A DNA stretch of 64,000 nt from Paenibacillus tyrphae. Its GTDB lineage: Bacteria > Bacillota > Bacilli > Paenibacillales > NBRC-103111. The stretch is from NCBI RefSeq assembly GCF_027925525.1, contig NZ_BSDJ01000005.1, forward strand, positions 186,001 through 250,000. The letters are read 5' to 3'. Below are positions 9,532 to 18,542 of the stretch, piece by piece. The stretch's first letter is position 1. Every line of letters starts with the position of its first letter. Both the position numbers and the translations under genes were made by a program. The notes below the pieces were generated by a model. That model was not told where the DNA came from and made no database searches. It worked only from the letters and a program-made list of their open reading frames with translations.

Positions 9532-10632
9532 ATGAGCCACCGCGATAAAATAACGCACCGACAATTCCTGCTTCTGGTCATTTTGTTTTCTATCGGCAGC
9601 TCCATTCTGTTCATCCCGTCGGCAGCCGCGGGGGATGTGAAGCAAGGGGCATGGATTCCTATCGCGGTTGGAATAGGGAGCGGGTTGCTTATCGTTTTAT
9701 TGCTCATAAGGGTAGCCCATCGTTTTCCCGATTTGACTTATGTGGAAATCAGCCATCGGCTGCTTGGCAAATGGATAGGCACAATCGTCTCTGTCATTTC
9801 GATTAGCGCTTGCTATGTCGGAGGAGCTATAACCCTGGTCTATTACATGGGCAATTTCATGACCACGCAAGTAATGAGCACGACGCCCGAATACATGATC
9901 CATATCATGTTCACTCTCATCGTAGTTATTGGGCTTCTTCTTGGCCTTAAAACGCTGGCTCTGACGGCTGAAGTGTTATTTCCGGTCGTTGTCGTTCTGT
10001 TTGCCGCTCTGATCGTGTTCGTTTCGCCCAAAATCGAGCTTGAGCATTTCCAGCCCGTTTTTGAAGCGGGGACCATACCGATCGTGAAAGCCGTGTTTGC
10101 CTATATGAGCTACACCTCATTTCCGCTCGTCTTTTTTTTGATGATTTATCCTTCGGCGGTTCGAGGGGGATCAAAAGCGTCGGGGGCTTTTCTGCTCGGC
10201 AGCTTTCTCGGAGGGATGTTCCTGCTTATTGTGACTGCCGCTTGCGTCGGGGTGCTTGGGGCGGAGCAGACGGCACGTCAATTTTACCCCAGCTATGCGC
10301 TTGCCAAACGTATCAATATCGCCAATTTTATAACGCGCATCGAAGTGATTGTCGCTGCGTTTTGGATTATCGCACTCTATTTCAAAACAGTCATTTATGT
10401 TTATGCAGCTGTGAAGGGGTTAGCTCAGCTATTGAAATTGGACAACGAACGAGTGATCGTGATCCCCCTTGGCCTTCTCATGGTGCCGTTGTCCTTGTTT
10501 ATTTATCCGAGCTCCGCTTATCAAATGCAATGGGATGAAAAAGTATGGCCGATCTATTCCATAACCGTAGGCCTGTTCTTTCCCTTGCTGCTTGTTGCGG
10601 CCGGGGCGCTCCGCAAAAAAATAAAGCCGTAA
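9532..10632 (+). CDS. Germination permease paralogue 3, GerKB family
   Basis: A 366-residue homologue, ATG at 9532 with a GGTGAGGGGGA ribosome binding site and 32 bases after paralogue 2. It shares helix boundaries and the SYALAKRINIANFITRIEVI block with its two neighbours. It ends the operon and stops seven bases from the stop of the convergent DUF2071 gene, so the two transcripts must overlap or end inside each other's coding region. Confidence 0.88.
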   Translation: MSHRDKITHRQFLLLVILFSIGSSILFIPSAAAGDVKQGAWIPIAVGIGSGLLIVLLLIRVAHRFPDLTYVEISHRLLGKWIGTIVSVISISACYVGGAITLVYYMGNFMTTQVMSTTPEYMIHIMFTLIVVIGLLLGLKTLALTAEVLFPVVVVLFAALIVFVSPKIELEHFQPVFEAGTIPIVKAVFAYMSYTSFPLVFFLMIYPSAVRGGSKASGAFLLGSFLGGMFLLIVTAACVGVLGAEQTARQFYPSYALAKRINIANFITRIEVIVAAFWIIALYFKTVIYVYAAVKGLAQLLKLDNERVIVIPLGLLMVPLSLFIYPSSAYQMQWDEKVWPIYSITVGLFFPLLLVAAGALRKKIKP

Positions 10633-10639
10633 GCTTTAG

Positions 10640-11365
10640 TTACGGCTGGTTCCACGCTTTGCCGAGTGGCCCGATAAGGGCGCGGGTTCCCCGGGAGTAG
10701 TGGAGCAGGGCGGGAGTTCCCAGCTCCAATCCGAATCCTCGCGTCAATGCATGGCAACTCAAATCCGCTTCGGCCGTTTGCAGCTCCCATGGCGCGTGAT
10801 GCACCACTCCCCGGTACAGTCCGCCAGTGCGGCCGCATCGGCAATAGTAAATATAACGCTCCATAAGCCAATATTCGATCGTTCCTCGCCGGGCGGCGAA
10901 CGGGGAGGAGACAGGGCGGTACGTGGCGCAAAAGGCTTCTTCCGGCAGGGAGGCGGACCGTCGGCGGCTTTGAACCGCAATACTACGGCTGTCTGCGCAG
11001 AAGCGCATCTTCGCTTGATGGTACGGAAGCCGGTACCACTGCTTGGCGATAGGAACGAGCAGGGGATGGGAAGCGTCCATAGACAAAAAAAAGATGGCGG
11101 ATTCGCCTCCCGAACGAATATACGTACGGACGTTAATCTCGGGAAACGAGCGCATCCAGGGCAGGGAAGGCATGTATTTCAACCGTATTCCGCCGATGCG
11201 GAAGGGAAGGAGGCCGATCCACGCCAGGCCATCCCAAGTGTCGATACCCAGCGCCGCAGGCACGAAGGAACGGATCGCTTCGACCGGAACGGGCCAGTGG
11301 GCGAACAGGAAATGCTCCCAAGTCTGCTTCATTATCCATCGGAAAGCGGACATCGGCGTATTCAA
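10640..11365 (-). CDS. DUF2071 (YqjF-like) protein
   Basis: 241 residues resembling the DUF2071/YqjF family of cytoplasmic proteins of unknown function. Recognisable stretches are the N-terminal MKQTWEHFLFAHWPVP, PFRIGGIRLKYMPSLPW, and FPEINVRTYI. TTG at 11365 follows AAGGGGTGG; an ATG at 11353 is the alternative. It lies 25 bases after the glutamate-synthase-like gene and is probably co-transcribed. No catalytic residues can be named. Confidence 0.75.
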   Translation of the reverse strand: MNTPMSAFRWIMKQTWEHFLFAHWPVPVEAIRSFVPAALGIDTWDGLAWIGLLPFRIGGIRLKYMPSLPWMRSFPEINVRTYIRSGGESAIFFLSMDASHPLLVPIAKQWYRLPYHQAKMRFCADSRSIAVQSRRRSASLPEEAFCATYRPVSSPFAARRGTIEYWLMERYIYYCRCGRTGGLYRGVVHHAPWELQTAEADLSCHALTRGFGLELGTPALLHYSRGTRALIGPLGKAWNQP

Positions 11366-11390
11366 CTCGCACCACCCCTTCTGCAGCTCA

Positions 11391-12821
11391 TCATTGATGC
11401 GGATTCGTTTCCGGCTTCTCCCACGGCTCGTAGGCCAATTTGACTTTGGTCACATGACTGGTCCACGCGTCGAGTGCCACCATATCGTCGGCATTGACTT
11501 CCCGCAAAGAGCGCTTGCCGAGCGCGCTGATCGCCAGCTTCATTTCATCCGTGAAAGAGTGTAAAAAATTTTCCAAAAATACAGCTGCCTCATCCTCATT
11601 AAACTTTTCCTTCATGATTCCGGTGTAGTAAGCCAGCTGTGTCGGAGGCTCCCAAGGTATGGTTTTCATGACTTGATCGTGCGTCATGGCCCATAGCAAA
11701 GACGTGCCCATATACACTCCGTCGGCTCCCAAAGCGATGGCTTTAAGGCATTCGCCAGGCTGCGAATACGCGCCTCCGGTCAGAAGGCTGATCGAGTCCT
11801 TGACGCCCCGTTGGCGAAGATAGCGAACTGCGCGCGACAGGGCGTAAATCGTCGGCAGCCCGAAATCGTCCTCCAAAATCGGCGCGCCGCCTTTCGTCCC
11901 CGCTTGGCCCCCGTCGAGGCTGATAAAGTCGACGCCGGCTTGAATGGAGATTTCCAGATCGTGCTCCAGAACGGCGCTGGCGCATATTTTTACGCCAATC
12001 GGCACACCCCCGGTCAGCTGACGAAGCCGCTCAACCACTTGCTTGAGATCCTGCGGGCTTGAAATATCTTTATGGCGGCTCGGAATAACGGTGATTTCCT
12101 CGTTCTGCACCTGCATAATCTCGCTGGCTCTACCTTCCAGATCGGCGGCTTGCAGGACGCTTGCCGTTCCCGCCAGCGCCCCTTGACCGAGACGGATTTC
12201 AATCGCATCGGCTTGCTTTAGAATTTCGGGCGATTTGGACCAATGGCCCGAATTGTATTGAATAATCAAGTATTTGGCATTCTGCCGTTCCTCCGGCAAA
12301 AAACCTCCTTCGCCTGTATTTGTGCTTGTCCCGGCTTTGGCCGTACCTTTCGCGATGGCGATTTTTACCTTTTCGCTTAAGCCTACGCCATAGCCCATCC
12401 CGGCAGCGAGTATGGGAATGCGAAGCACCAGCGGCTTTTGCGCTTTGGGGCCGATGACGGTTGTCGTGTCGATCTCGACATCCTGTTCCGTAGGAAGTGT
12501 AGACAATTGCGCGGGGGAGAACACAAGTCCCTCGAAATGAAGAAATTTGCGCGGGCTTCCGAACGGACGTTCGATCACGGCGCCGGAAGCGGCGCGAATG
12601 CTGTTTTCCACGACGGTTATGGGACTAATTCGAGTCATCGCCGTTACGATTTCCCAGATGTTGGACTCGTAAGGATTGGACATTAACCGTTTCGTAAAGC
12701 GTCCGACAATCCACTTGATGATGCCTCTTGAGCACAAAAGGGCGAGCATGCCGGTAAGCACGACGGCCGCCAGCGATCCGACAAACGAGCCGAACATAAA
12801 CCAAGCCCACTTCGTTGACAT
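11391..12821 (-). CDS. FMN-binding glutamate synthase family protein (YerD-like)
   Basis: 476 residues. An N-terminal membrane helix (about 8-30) is followed by the FMN-binding TIM barrel of glutamate synthase domain 2, with GTSTNTGEGG near 175, the FISLDGGQAGTKGGAP phosphate/FMN region, and LLTGGAYSQPGECLKAIALGADGVYMGT. The amidotransferase and beta-helix domains of GltB are absent and I see no 3Fe-4S cysteine cluster, so this is the stand-alone YerD-type protein rather than a complete glutamate synthase. AGAGGT precedes the ATG. Physiological substrate unknown. Confidence 0.85.
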   Translation of the reverse strand: MSTKWAWFMFGSFVGSLAAVVLTGMLALLCSRGIIKWIVGRFTKRLMSNPYESNIWEIVTAMTRISPITVVENSIRAASGAVIERPFGSPRKFLHFEGLVFSPAQLSTLPTEQDVEIDTTTVIGPKAQKPLVLRIPILAAGMGYGVGLSEKVKIAIAKGTAKAGTSTNTGEGGFLPEERQNAKYLIIQYNSGHWSKSPEILKQADAIEIRLGQGALAGTASVLQAADLEGRASEIMQVQNEEITVIPSRHKDISSPQDLKQVVERLRQLTGGVPIGVKICASAVLEHDLEISIQAGVDFISLDGGQAGTKGGAPILEDDFGLPTIYALSRAVRYLRQRGVKDSISLLTGGAYSQPGECLKAIALGADGVYMGTSLLWAMTHDQVMKTIPWEPPTQLAYYTGIMKEKFNEDEAAVFLENFLHSFTDEMKLAISALGKRSLREVNADDMVALDAWTSHVTKVKLAYEPWEKPETNPHQ

Positions 12822-12913
12822 AAGGAAGACCTCTCCCGAATCGAATCGTTAAAAGAGAAACGCGGGATTAGTTTGTGCATTGGAGAGGAGGAATATACCA
12901 AATAAGGAATTGT

Positions 12914-14038
12914 TTAAGATGTCCCGGGGAACCATCCCGGATCGCCCCAAATCATCCGCCAGAGCGGGTCAGGGATCACGAGACGCTGCTGCGCGTCGGC
13001 CCGGAGCGTCGTCTTGATGTCTGCCTCGCGTCCTTGCTTGACCTTCTCGATCCAGTCGGGATCGATCACCAGCCCGCGTGCGAGCGAAATGAGGTCAATG
13101 CCTGTCTCGTACGCTTCCAGCGCTTCGTCGGCCGTGTAGATCGAACCGCCGCCGATGACCGGCGTACGGCTTCCGACCGCCTCCTTGATCAGCTCAAGGC
13201 GGGTGCGAGTAGCGTCGGCTTCACGGCGCGGCCGGGAGCGGTAATCGTTCGTCAGCACGTGAATGTAATCAAGCTCTTGCTTCGCCAGCACATCGGCCAA
13301 ATGTAGCGCGTCAGCCATCGTAAGCCCCGGTGTTGTCGCCTCTTCAGGAGTAAAGCGGTATCCGACGATAAACGGTCGGTCGGCGTGGCTGGCGACGGCT
13401 TTCTTGATCTCGTCGATAACTGCAAGAGGAAAGGCCAGTCGCCGCTCGACGCTCCCGCCCCAACGGTCGCGGCGGCGGTTGGCGTTCGGAGAATAAAACT
13501 GCTGGAGCAGCAAAGCAAAAGCACCATGGATCTCGACTCCGTCGAACCCGGCGATGATGGCGCGGCGCGCGGCTTCTCCGAATTGCCGGGTCAGCTCCTC
13601 GATCTCATGCGGCGCCAGCTCTCTGGGGAGGACGAATCCTCCGGCTTCATCCTTTATTGCACTCGGGCCGACGACGTCGCCGTTCGGCACGAGTCCGGGG
13701 TCTGCATTGCGCCCGCCATGATGAAGCTGGAGGACAGCTATCGTTCCTTGAGCTTGAATAACCCGGGCCCAGCGGCTCAGCTCCGGTATCATTTCGTCGC
13801 GGTCGGCTGCGGGCTCCCCGGCGGCGTCTTGTCCTCCCAGGGCAATGTAGGCGCAGGCCGTTATGACCATGCCGGCGCCTTTGGAGCGCCGGGCTATAAA
13901 ATGCAGCTCCTCGTCGGTCAACGTTCCGTCCGAACGGGACGAATAGTGGGTCATCGGCGCGACGACGATCCGGTTGTCAAGCGTGATGCCGCTCCGCAGG
14001 GTGAGCGGTTCGAACAAAGGGGTATAAAGTGGATTCAT
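12914..14038 (-). CDS. NADH:flavin oxidoreductase, old yellow enzyme family
   Basis: A 374-residue FMN-dependent ene-reductase-type TIM barrel. Visible motifs are NRIVVAPMTHYSS near the N-terminus, LQLHHGGR, the substrate/FMN block DGVEIHGAFALLLQQF with SPNANRRRDRWGGS, and the C-terminal GGGSIYTADEAL. It lies 92 bases upstream of the glutamate-synthase-like gene on the same strand. Substrates in this family range from enones to nitro compounds and cannot be assigned here. Confidence 0.9.
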   Translation of the reverse strand: MNPLYTPLFEPLTLRSGITLDNRIVVAPMTHYSSRSDGTLTDEELHFIARRSKGAGMVITACAYIALGGQDAAGEPAADRDEMIPELSRWARVIQAQGTIAVLQLHHGGRNADPGLVPNGDVVGPSAIKDEAGGFVLPRELAPHEIEELTRQFGEAARRAIIAGFDGVEIHGAFALLLQQFYSPNANRRRDRWGGSVERRLAFPLAVIDEIKKAVASHADRPFIVGYRFTPEEATTPGLTMADALHLADVLAKQELDYIHVLTNDYRSRPRREADATRTRLELIKEAVGSRTPVIGGGSIYTADEALEAYETGIDLISLARGLVIDPDWIEKVKQGREADIKTTLRADAQQRLVIPDPLWRMIWGDPGWFPGTS

Positions 14039-14069
14039 AAGACGATTCGACCTTTCTTTGGAAATATAG

Positions 14070-14085
14070 TATACTATTATGTATA
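14070..14085. promoter_or_regulatory. Palindrome in the OYE promoter region
   Basis: TATACTATTATGTATA is an inverted repeat about 35 bases upstream of the oxidoreductase start, overlapping a TATACT that could be its -10. It resembles the sites bound by small MarR/HxlR regulators, but no such regulator is encoded nearby. Confidence 0.25.
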
Positions 14086-14252
14086 TTAAGTTGATTTAAT
14101 CAAAAGGCCGCACAAAAATCAATCCTTATTCTACGACCTGCGGTCAAGAGGCGGAAGCGTCCGGTCGATCCGGCGGCGTCCATGGCTTTTTAAAATTTTC
14201 CAAGATGGGTAATCTTAACTAAGATGAACTTATGTCAAGGAGGATGCTAACG

Positions 14253-15641
14253 ATGGAATTCCGAACCGAAAGAGACACGATGGGCGAAATTCAAGTGCCT
14301 GCGGACAAATTATGGGGTGCTCAAACCCAGCGGAGCAAGGAAAACTTCAAGATCGGGACGGAGCGGATGCCGCTGGAAATCGTCCGGGCGTTCGCACTGC
14401 TGAAGAAAGGGGCTGCGGCGGCCAACCTGAAGCTGGGCAAGCTGGAGCCGGAAAAGGCCGAAGCGATCGCACAAGCGGCCGATGAAGTCAGCAGTGGACA
14501 ATGGGACGACCATTTTCCGCTTGTCGTATGGCAGACCGGCAGCGGTACGCAGTCCAACATGAACGCGAACGAAGTCATCGCCAGAAGGGCATCGCAGTTG
14601 CTCGAAGCGAAAGGAAGCGAGCTGCGGATTCACCCGAACGACGACGTGAACCGCTCGCAAAGCTCGAACGATACGTTCCCGACCGCGATGCATATCGCCG
14701 GCGTGCTGGCGGTGCGGCAGCAATTGCTTCCCGCGCTGCAGCGGCTCAAGGAAACGCTCGGAAACAAGGCCAAGGAATTTGAGGATATCGTCAAAATCGG
14801 GCGTACGCATCTGCAGGATGCGACGCCGCTGACGCTCGGGCAGGAAATCAGCGGCTGGTGGGCGATGCTGGAGAAGACGGAGCGGATGATCCGCGAAAGC
14901 TTGGAGCCGATGCGCGAGCTGGCGATCGGCGGCACGGCCGTCGGAACGGGCTTGAACGCCCATCCGAGATTCGGCGAGACGGTGGCCGAGGAAATTTCCC
15001 GCTATACGGGAGAAACGTTCGTCTCGGCCGAGAACAAATTTCACGGGCTGACCAGCCACGATCAAATCGTATACAGCCACGGCGCGATCAAAGCGCTCGC
15101 CGCCGATCTGATGAAGATCGCCAACGATGTCCGGTGGCTGGCAAGCGGCCCGCGCTGCGGCATCGGCGAGCTGCGTATCCCGGAGAACGAGCCGGGCAGC
15201 TCGATTATGCCGGGCAAGGTGAACCCGACCCAGAGCGAAGCGATGACGATGGTCGCGTGCCAGGTGATGGGCAACGATGCGGTGATCGGGTTCGCCGCCA
15301 GCCAGGGGAATTTTGAGTTGAACGTGTTCAAGCCGGTCATTATTCACAACTATTTGCAGTCCGTTCGTCTGCTCGCGGACGCGATGGATTCGTTTAACGA
15401 GCATTGCGCCGTCGGCATCGAGCCGAACCGCGAGGTCATTCAGCGGTACCTGGACGAATCGCTGATGCTGGTTACGGCGCTGAACCCGCATATCGGCTAC
15501 GAGAAAGCGGCGGCGATCGCCAAGGCGGCGCACAAGGAAGGATTAACACTCAAGGAAGCGGCGATCCGGAGCGGCTATTTGACGGAGGAGCAATTCGTAT
15601 CGATCGTTCGTCCGGAGGATATGATTCATCCGAAAGAATAG
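14253..15641 (+). CDS. fumC: Class II fumarate hydratase
   Basis: 462 residues, the usual size for FumC, which interconverts fumarate and malate in the TCA cycle as a tetramer. The family signature [12 protein letters not shown] is at about 315-326 (catalytic loop serine), with [15 protein letters not shown] near 96-110 and [10 protein letters not shown] near 183-192. ATG 14253 is chosen over 14232 because AAGGAGGA lies between them at correct spacing. Stand-alone gene. Confidence 0.95.
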   Translation: MEFRTERDTMGEIQVPADKLWGAQTQRSKENFKIGTERMPLEIVRAFALLKKGAAAANLKLGKLEPEKAEAIAQAADEVSSGQWDDHFPLVVWQTGSGTQSNMNANEVIARRASQLLEAKGSELRIHPNDDVNRSQSSNDTFPTAMHIAGVLAVRQQLLPALQRLKETLGNKAKEFEDIVKIGRTHLQDATPLTLGQEISGWWAMLEKTERMIRESLEPMRELAIGGTAVGTGLNAHPRFGETVAEEISRYTGETFVSAENKFHGLTSHDQIVYSHGAIKALAADLMKIANDVRWLASGPRCGIGELRIPENEPGSSIMPGKVNPTQSEAMTMVACQVMGNDAVIGFAASQGNFELNVFKPVIIHNYLQSVRLLADAMDSFNEHCAVGIEPNREVIQRYLDESLMLVTALNPHIGYEKAAAIAKAAHKEGLTLKEAAIRSGYLTEEQFVSIVRPEDMIHPKE

Positions 15642-15649
15642 ACGGTGGG

Positions 15650-15907
15650 GAGACAGCCTGCGGGCTGTCTCAGATGTTGAGAAAGTGGTTTAGACAAGAA
15701 TAGAGAAACATACGGAGGCGGGGTATCCACTGGAGGAGCGTCAGCGTTCGCCTTTGTCTGCGGGAAATATCCGCTGTTTAAGCGGCTTCAATCAAATTTC
15801 CTGCAGACAAGAGCGACCGGAAGTGGATACCCCGCCCCTCGTAACCTATCGCCTCAATCGACTGCTTTCTCAACAAGCTCAGACGGCCTTAGCGGGCTGT
15901 CTTTTTT
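15650..15907. repeat. Long nested imperfect palindrome, MITE- or SEPRR-like
   Basis: Several nested inverted repeats share one centre near 15782. TGTTGAGAAAG (15675-15685) pairs with CTTTCTCAACA (15865-15875). GAGGCGGGGTATCCACT (15715-15731) pairs with AGTGGATACCCCGCC (15822-15836). TTTGTCTGCGGGAAAT (15753-15768) pairs imperfectly with ATTTCCTGCAGACAA (15795-15809). Outer GACAGCC and GGGCTGTC arms also match. No transposase is encoded; short frames inside look non-coding. A dispersed palindromic repeat is the simplest reading. Confidence 0.7.
15881..15907 (+). terminator. Probable fumC-side terminator
   Basis: AGACGGCC, a short loop and GGGCTGTCT followed by six T. It lies at the right edge of the palindromic element, before the convergent TetR gene. 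Confidence 0.5.
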
Positions 15908-15927
15908 CGTTGTGCTCTCTCGCCGGA

Positions 15928-16536
15928 CTACTTTTTCAAGCCTGCGGATTGAATGGGGCTCAGTTGGGTCATGCGCGTGAACATCAAGGCCATGTCCCAC
16001 GGCGTATAATCGCGGCCTTGTTCAAGCCAATATTGAACGATGCCCAGATGCGCGGAGATTAAATAGGCCATCAAATAATCCCACGGTACCGGCACGTAGT
16101 CTTCGCTGTGGTGGAACTCGTTGAACTTGTCCATTAAATGTACCTGCATGAACTCCTTGAACTTCACGGAAAAGGCCGGGTCCCCCTTCGGCCCCAGCAT
16201 CACGCTGAAAAAGCGGGCATGCTCGCCGAAATATTCAAACAGCCGAACCGTGAACGGAAAGGGGGTGTCCCGCGACTCGTGCATGACCAAGTCCAGCGGA
16301 TCGAACGTTTGCGCGATCTGTCGAAGCCCCTGCATCATCTCTTCGGTGATTCGCTCCAGAAGATCGAATTTATCGGCATAATGCAAATAAAAGGTGCCCC
16401 GGTTCAACCCCGCTTTTGACGTGATATCTTTCACCGTGATTCGTTCGAAGCCTTGCTCCTCCATCAGCGCAAGCAGCGCCTCACGCAGCATGTGCATCGT
16501 CCGGACAATTCTGGGATCGTTCGCATTTTCGGACAC
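15928..16536 (-). CDS. TetR/AcrR family regulator (P450-linked)
   Basis: 202 residues. The N-terminal helix-turn-helix is clear: ITVKDITSKAGLNRGTFYLHYADKFDLLERI at about 33-63. The C-terminal ligand domain resembles the TetR_C_8 type. GTG at 16536 is preceded by AAAGGA. Divergent from the P450 gene across 174 bases, so it probably represses that gene and itself. Ligand unknown. Confidence 0.85.
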   Translation of the reverse strand: MSENANDPRIVRTMHMLREALLALMEEQGFERITVKDITSKAGLNRGTFYLHYADKFDLLERITEEMMQGLRQIAQTFDPLDLVMHESRDTPFPFTVRLFEYFGEHARFFSVMLGPKGDPAFSVKFKEFMQVHLMDKFNEFHHSEDYVPVPWDYLMAYLISAHLGIVQYWLEQGRDYTPWDMALMFTRMTQLSPIQSAGLKK

Positions 16537-16650
16537 TTCCGTCAGTCCTTTCGCTCCAAATGTATTGTGTGAAATTTGTCAAATATAGGTTGTTTTTCGG
16601 TTATTAGTAGACACTTTCCGCCGGACTGTTCATGGTATCGTCTCCAGTTA

Positions 16651-16669
16651 ACACTATAATAGACAGTGT
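16651..16669. promoter_or_regulatory. P450 -10 box with overlapping inverted repeat
   Basis: ACACT (16651-16655) and AGTGT (16665-16669) flank a nine-base spacer containing TATAAT (16655-16660), 50 bases before the P450 ATG. Placement over the -10 would suit a TetR operator; the arms are short, so this is tentative. Confidence 0.35.
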
Positions 16670-16710
16670 GATCATTAATCAACACGAAGTTTATTTTAGG
16701 AGGCGTAATA

Positions 16711-17910
16711 ATGGAAAAATCCGCTATTACCGATTTTGGTCAAGTTCGTGAGCTCAGCACTCCGGAAGAGCGTTTCAATCCGTTCCGATGGTATCGCAAA
16801 ATGAGAGAGGAGGCCCCCGTCCGTTGGGATGAGGAGCGCCGCACGTGGGATGTTTTCGGTTACGAGGAAGTGAAGACGGTTTTGGACCGGAAAGAGGTTT
16901 TTTCGTCCCGTGTTTTTCGCGACGGGAAGTCGCTTTTCGAGAACGGCCTCCTCAATCTCGATCCGCCGAAGCATACGCAGATGCGCGACATTGTCAATAA
17001 AGCTTTTACTCCGAAAGCGATGAAGGATTGGGAGCCGCGGATTCAGGCGATTACGAACGAATTGTTGGATGACATCGAAGGAGAGCGGGAGATCGATCTC
17101 GTCGAGCAGTTGTCTTATCCGCTTCCGGTCCGGGTGATCGCCGAAATGCTCGGAGTTCCTGCGAAAGACAAGCGCAAATTTAAAGATTGGTCCGATCAGG
17201 CCGTGGCGGGGCCGGCAAACAACAGCGAAGAAGCTAAAAACGAGCAGCTCCAGAAGCAGCAGCACGTGGTCGGAGAGCTTTATGCCTATTTCAAGGAAAT
17301 CATCGAGTTGAAAAAACAGGAGCCTGCGGACGACATCATTTCCGTGCTGCTTCAGGCCAGCGTGGATGGACAGAGCCTGACGGAAGAGGAAATCGTCGGT
17401 TTTTGCATCTTGCTGCTCGTCGCCGGGAACGAAACGACGACCAATTTAATTACCAATGCGATCTACACGTTCATGGAATACCCGGAGGTGTATCGTCAAA
17501 TCAAGAGTCAACCGGACGAATTGCTGCCTGCTGCAATTGAAGAAGTGCTGCGCTTTCGTTCGCCCGTACAGGCTTCATTCCGTATTGTGCACGAAGACGT
17601 CGAATTGGGAGGGGAAAAGCTGCGCGCAGGGGAATACGTCATCGCCTGGATGGGCGCGGCCAATCGCGACGAAAAGCAGTTTCAGGATGCGGAGCAGTTT
17701 GTGGTGCCGCGAAAGCCGAATCCGCACATGGCCTTTGGCCGGGGCATCCATTTTTGTCTCGGGGCGCCGCTGGCCCGTATGGAAGCGGAGATCGTCTTAA
17801 AAGAATGGATCCGGCGGTATCCCGACTTCAAGTTAAGCGCGGGCTTTACTTTAAAGCCGCTTGAAAGCACGTTCGCGTATGGGATCAAAGAGCTGCTGCT
17901 CACCGTTTAG
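16711..17910 (+). CDS. Cytochrome P450, CYP109-like (intact copy)
   Basis: A 399-residue soluble bacterial P450 closely resembling the CYP109 family (B. subtilis YjiB). The I-helix motif AGNETTT is at 238-244, ExxR at 278-281, and the haem-binding loop FGRGIHFCLGAP has its cysteine ligand at 349. The N-terminal PFRWYRKMREEAPV is family-typical. AGGAGG precedes the ATG. Redox partners are not encoded nearby. Its 5' end and 3' part are repeated in a broken copy at 22244-22996. Substrate unknown; CYP109 enzymes oxidise fatty acids, terpenoids and steroids. Confidence 0.93.
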   Translation: MEKSAITDFGQVRELSTPEERFNPFRWYRKMREEAPVRWDEERRTWDVFGYEEVKTVLDRKEVFSSRVFRDGKSLFENGLLNLDPPKHTQMRDIVNKAFTPKAMKDWEPRIQAITNELLDDIEGEREIDLVEQLSYPLPVRVIAEMLGVPAKDKRKFKDWSDQAVAGPANNSEEAKNEQLQKQQHVVGELYAYFKEIIELKKQEPADDIISVLLQASVDGQSLTEEEIVGFCILLLVAGNETTTNLITNAIYTFMEYPEVYRQIKSQPDELLPAAIEEVLRFRSPVQASFRIVHEDVELGGEKLRAGEYVIAWMGAANRDEKQFQDAEQFVVPRKPNPHMAFGRGIHFCLGAPLARMEAEIVLKEWIRRYPDFKLSAGFTLKPLESTFAYGIKELLLTV

Positions 17911-17940
17911 GGCGGCATGAATGAGTACGAGGCTAAACGC

Positions 17941-17979
17941 AACAGCAGGTCGGTCAGTCAACCGGCCTGCTGTTTTTTT
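17941..17979 (+). terminator. P450 terminator, copy 1
   Basis: AACAGCAGG (17941-17949) pairs with CCTGCTGTT (17966-17974), followed by a T tract. The same sequence occurs at 23027-23065. Confidence 0.85.
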
Positions 17980-18116
17980 GCTCGTTTTTCCAAGGAACGG
18001 GTCGACGGGAAAGGGGTTATGGTATAATATGATGAAGCACGTTTTCGAAATACGGCTTGCAGAAGCCGGTGCCATACGCTGCAATTTTCATCGGCATAGG
18101 AGAGGAAAGTTGACGG

Positions 18117-18461
18117 ATGAAGACGCTTGTTATCGCCGAGAAGCCGGACATGGGGCGCAATATTGCGGCCGCCATCGAGCCGAAGGCGAAAAATCAACGC
18201 ACGCATATTGAAGGCGAGCAGTATATTATCACCTGGGCCATCGGGCATTTGATCGGCCTTGCCGAACCGGATGCGTACGATGATAAATACAAAAAATGGA
18301 ATTTTAACGATTTGCCGATCATCCCGGAGCGGTTCAAGCTCGTGCCCAATCCGAAGACGAAGGACCAGCTCAAGGTCATCGCCGAGCTGGCCAAACGGAG
18401 CGGCCAGCTTATTAACGCTTGCGACGCCGGGCGGGAGGGGCAGCAAATGGTATGTAGGTAA
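18117..18461 (+). pseudogene. topB: Truncated topB 5' copy
   Basis: Codons 1-109 of DNA topoisomerase III, ending in the TOPRIM motif DAGREGQ, then five foreign codons and TAA at 18461. It keeps the same upstream -10-like TATAAT and ribosome binding site as the intact gene, so a 114-residue fragment could be made. It lacks the catalytic tyrosine and is not expected to be functional. The break coincides with the start of AT-rich DNA. Confidence 0.9.
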
Positions 18462-18505
18462 TGATTGTATCTTCATTCCTTTACAGTAACTGACTTTAGG
18501 GAATT

Positions 18506-18542
18506 ATTATTACATTAGATAATAAATGTTTTATGTAATAAT
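18506..18542. repeat. Inverted repeat in the island leader
   Basis: ATTATTACAT (18506-18515) and ATGTAATAAT (18533-18542) are perfect ten-base arms around a 17-base loop. The stretch 18446-18826 holds no convincing gene. It also contains GAGGAGG at 18762 followed by a start-stop pair ATG-TAG at 18782. Confidence 0.55.

Larger units (their letters stand above)
16711..18445 (+). repeat. Left direct repeat: P450 to topB 5' end
   Basis: This stretch recurs at 22244-23531 with the right copy missing about 438 net bases of P450. The 200-base intergenic part looks identical by eye, the topB part shows about three substitutions in 330 bases, and the P450 part about 4-5 percent divergence. Homology stops at CAGCA, 18441-18445. 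Confidence 0.85.

Noticed and set aside
14310..15533. 407-codon minus-strand frame opposite fumC
   Set aside because: His/Arg-rich shadow of an unmistakable fumarase.
15754..16062. 102-codon frame inside the palindromic repeat
   Set aside because: It runs through the inverted repeat and into the TetR gene on the other strand; no ribosome binding site.
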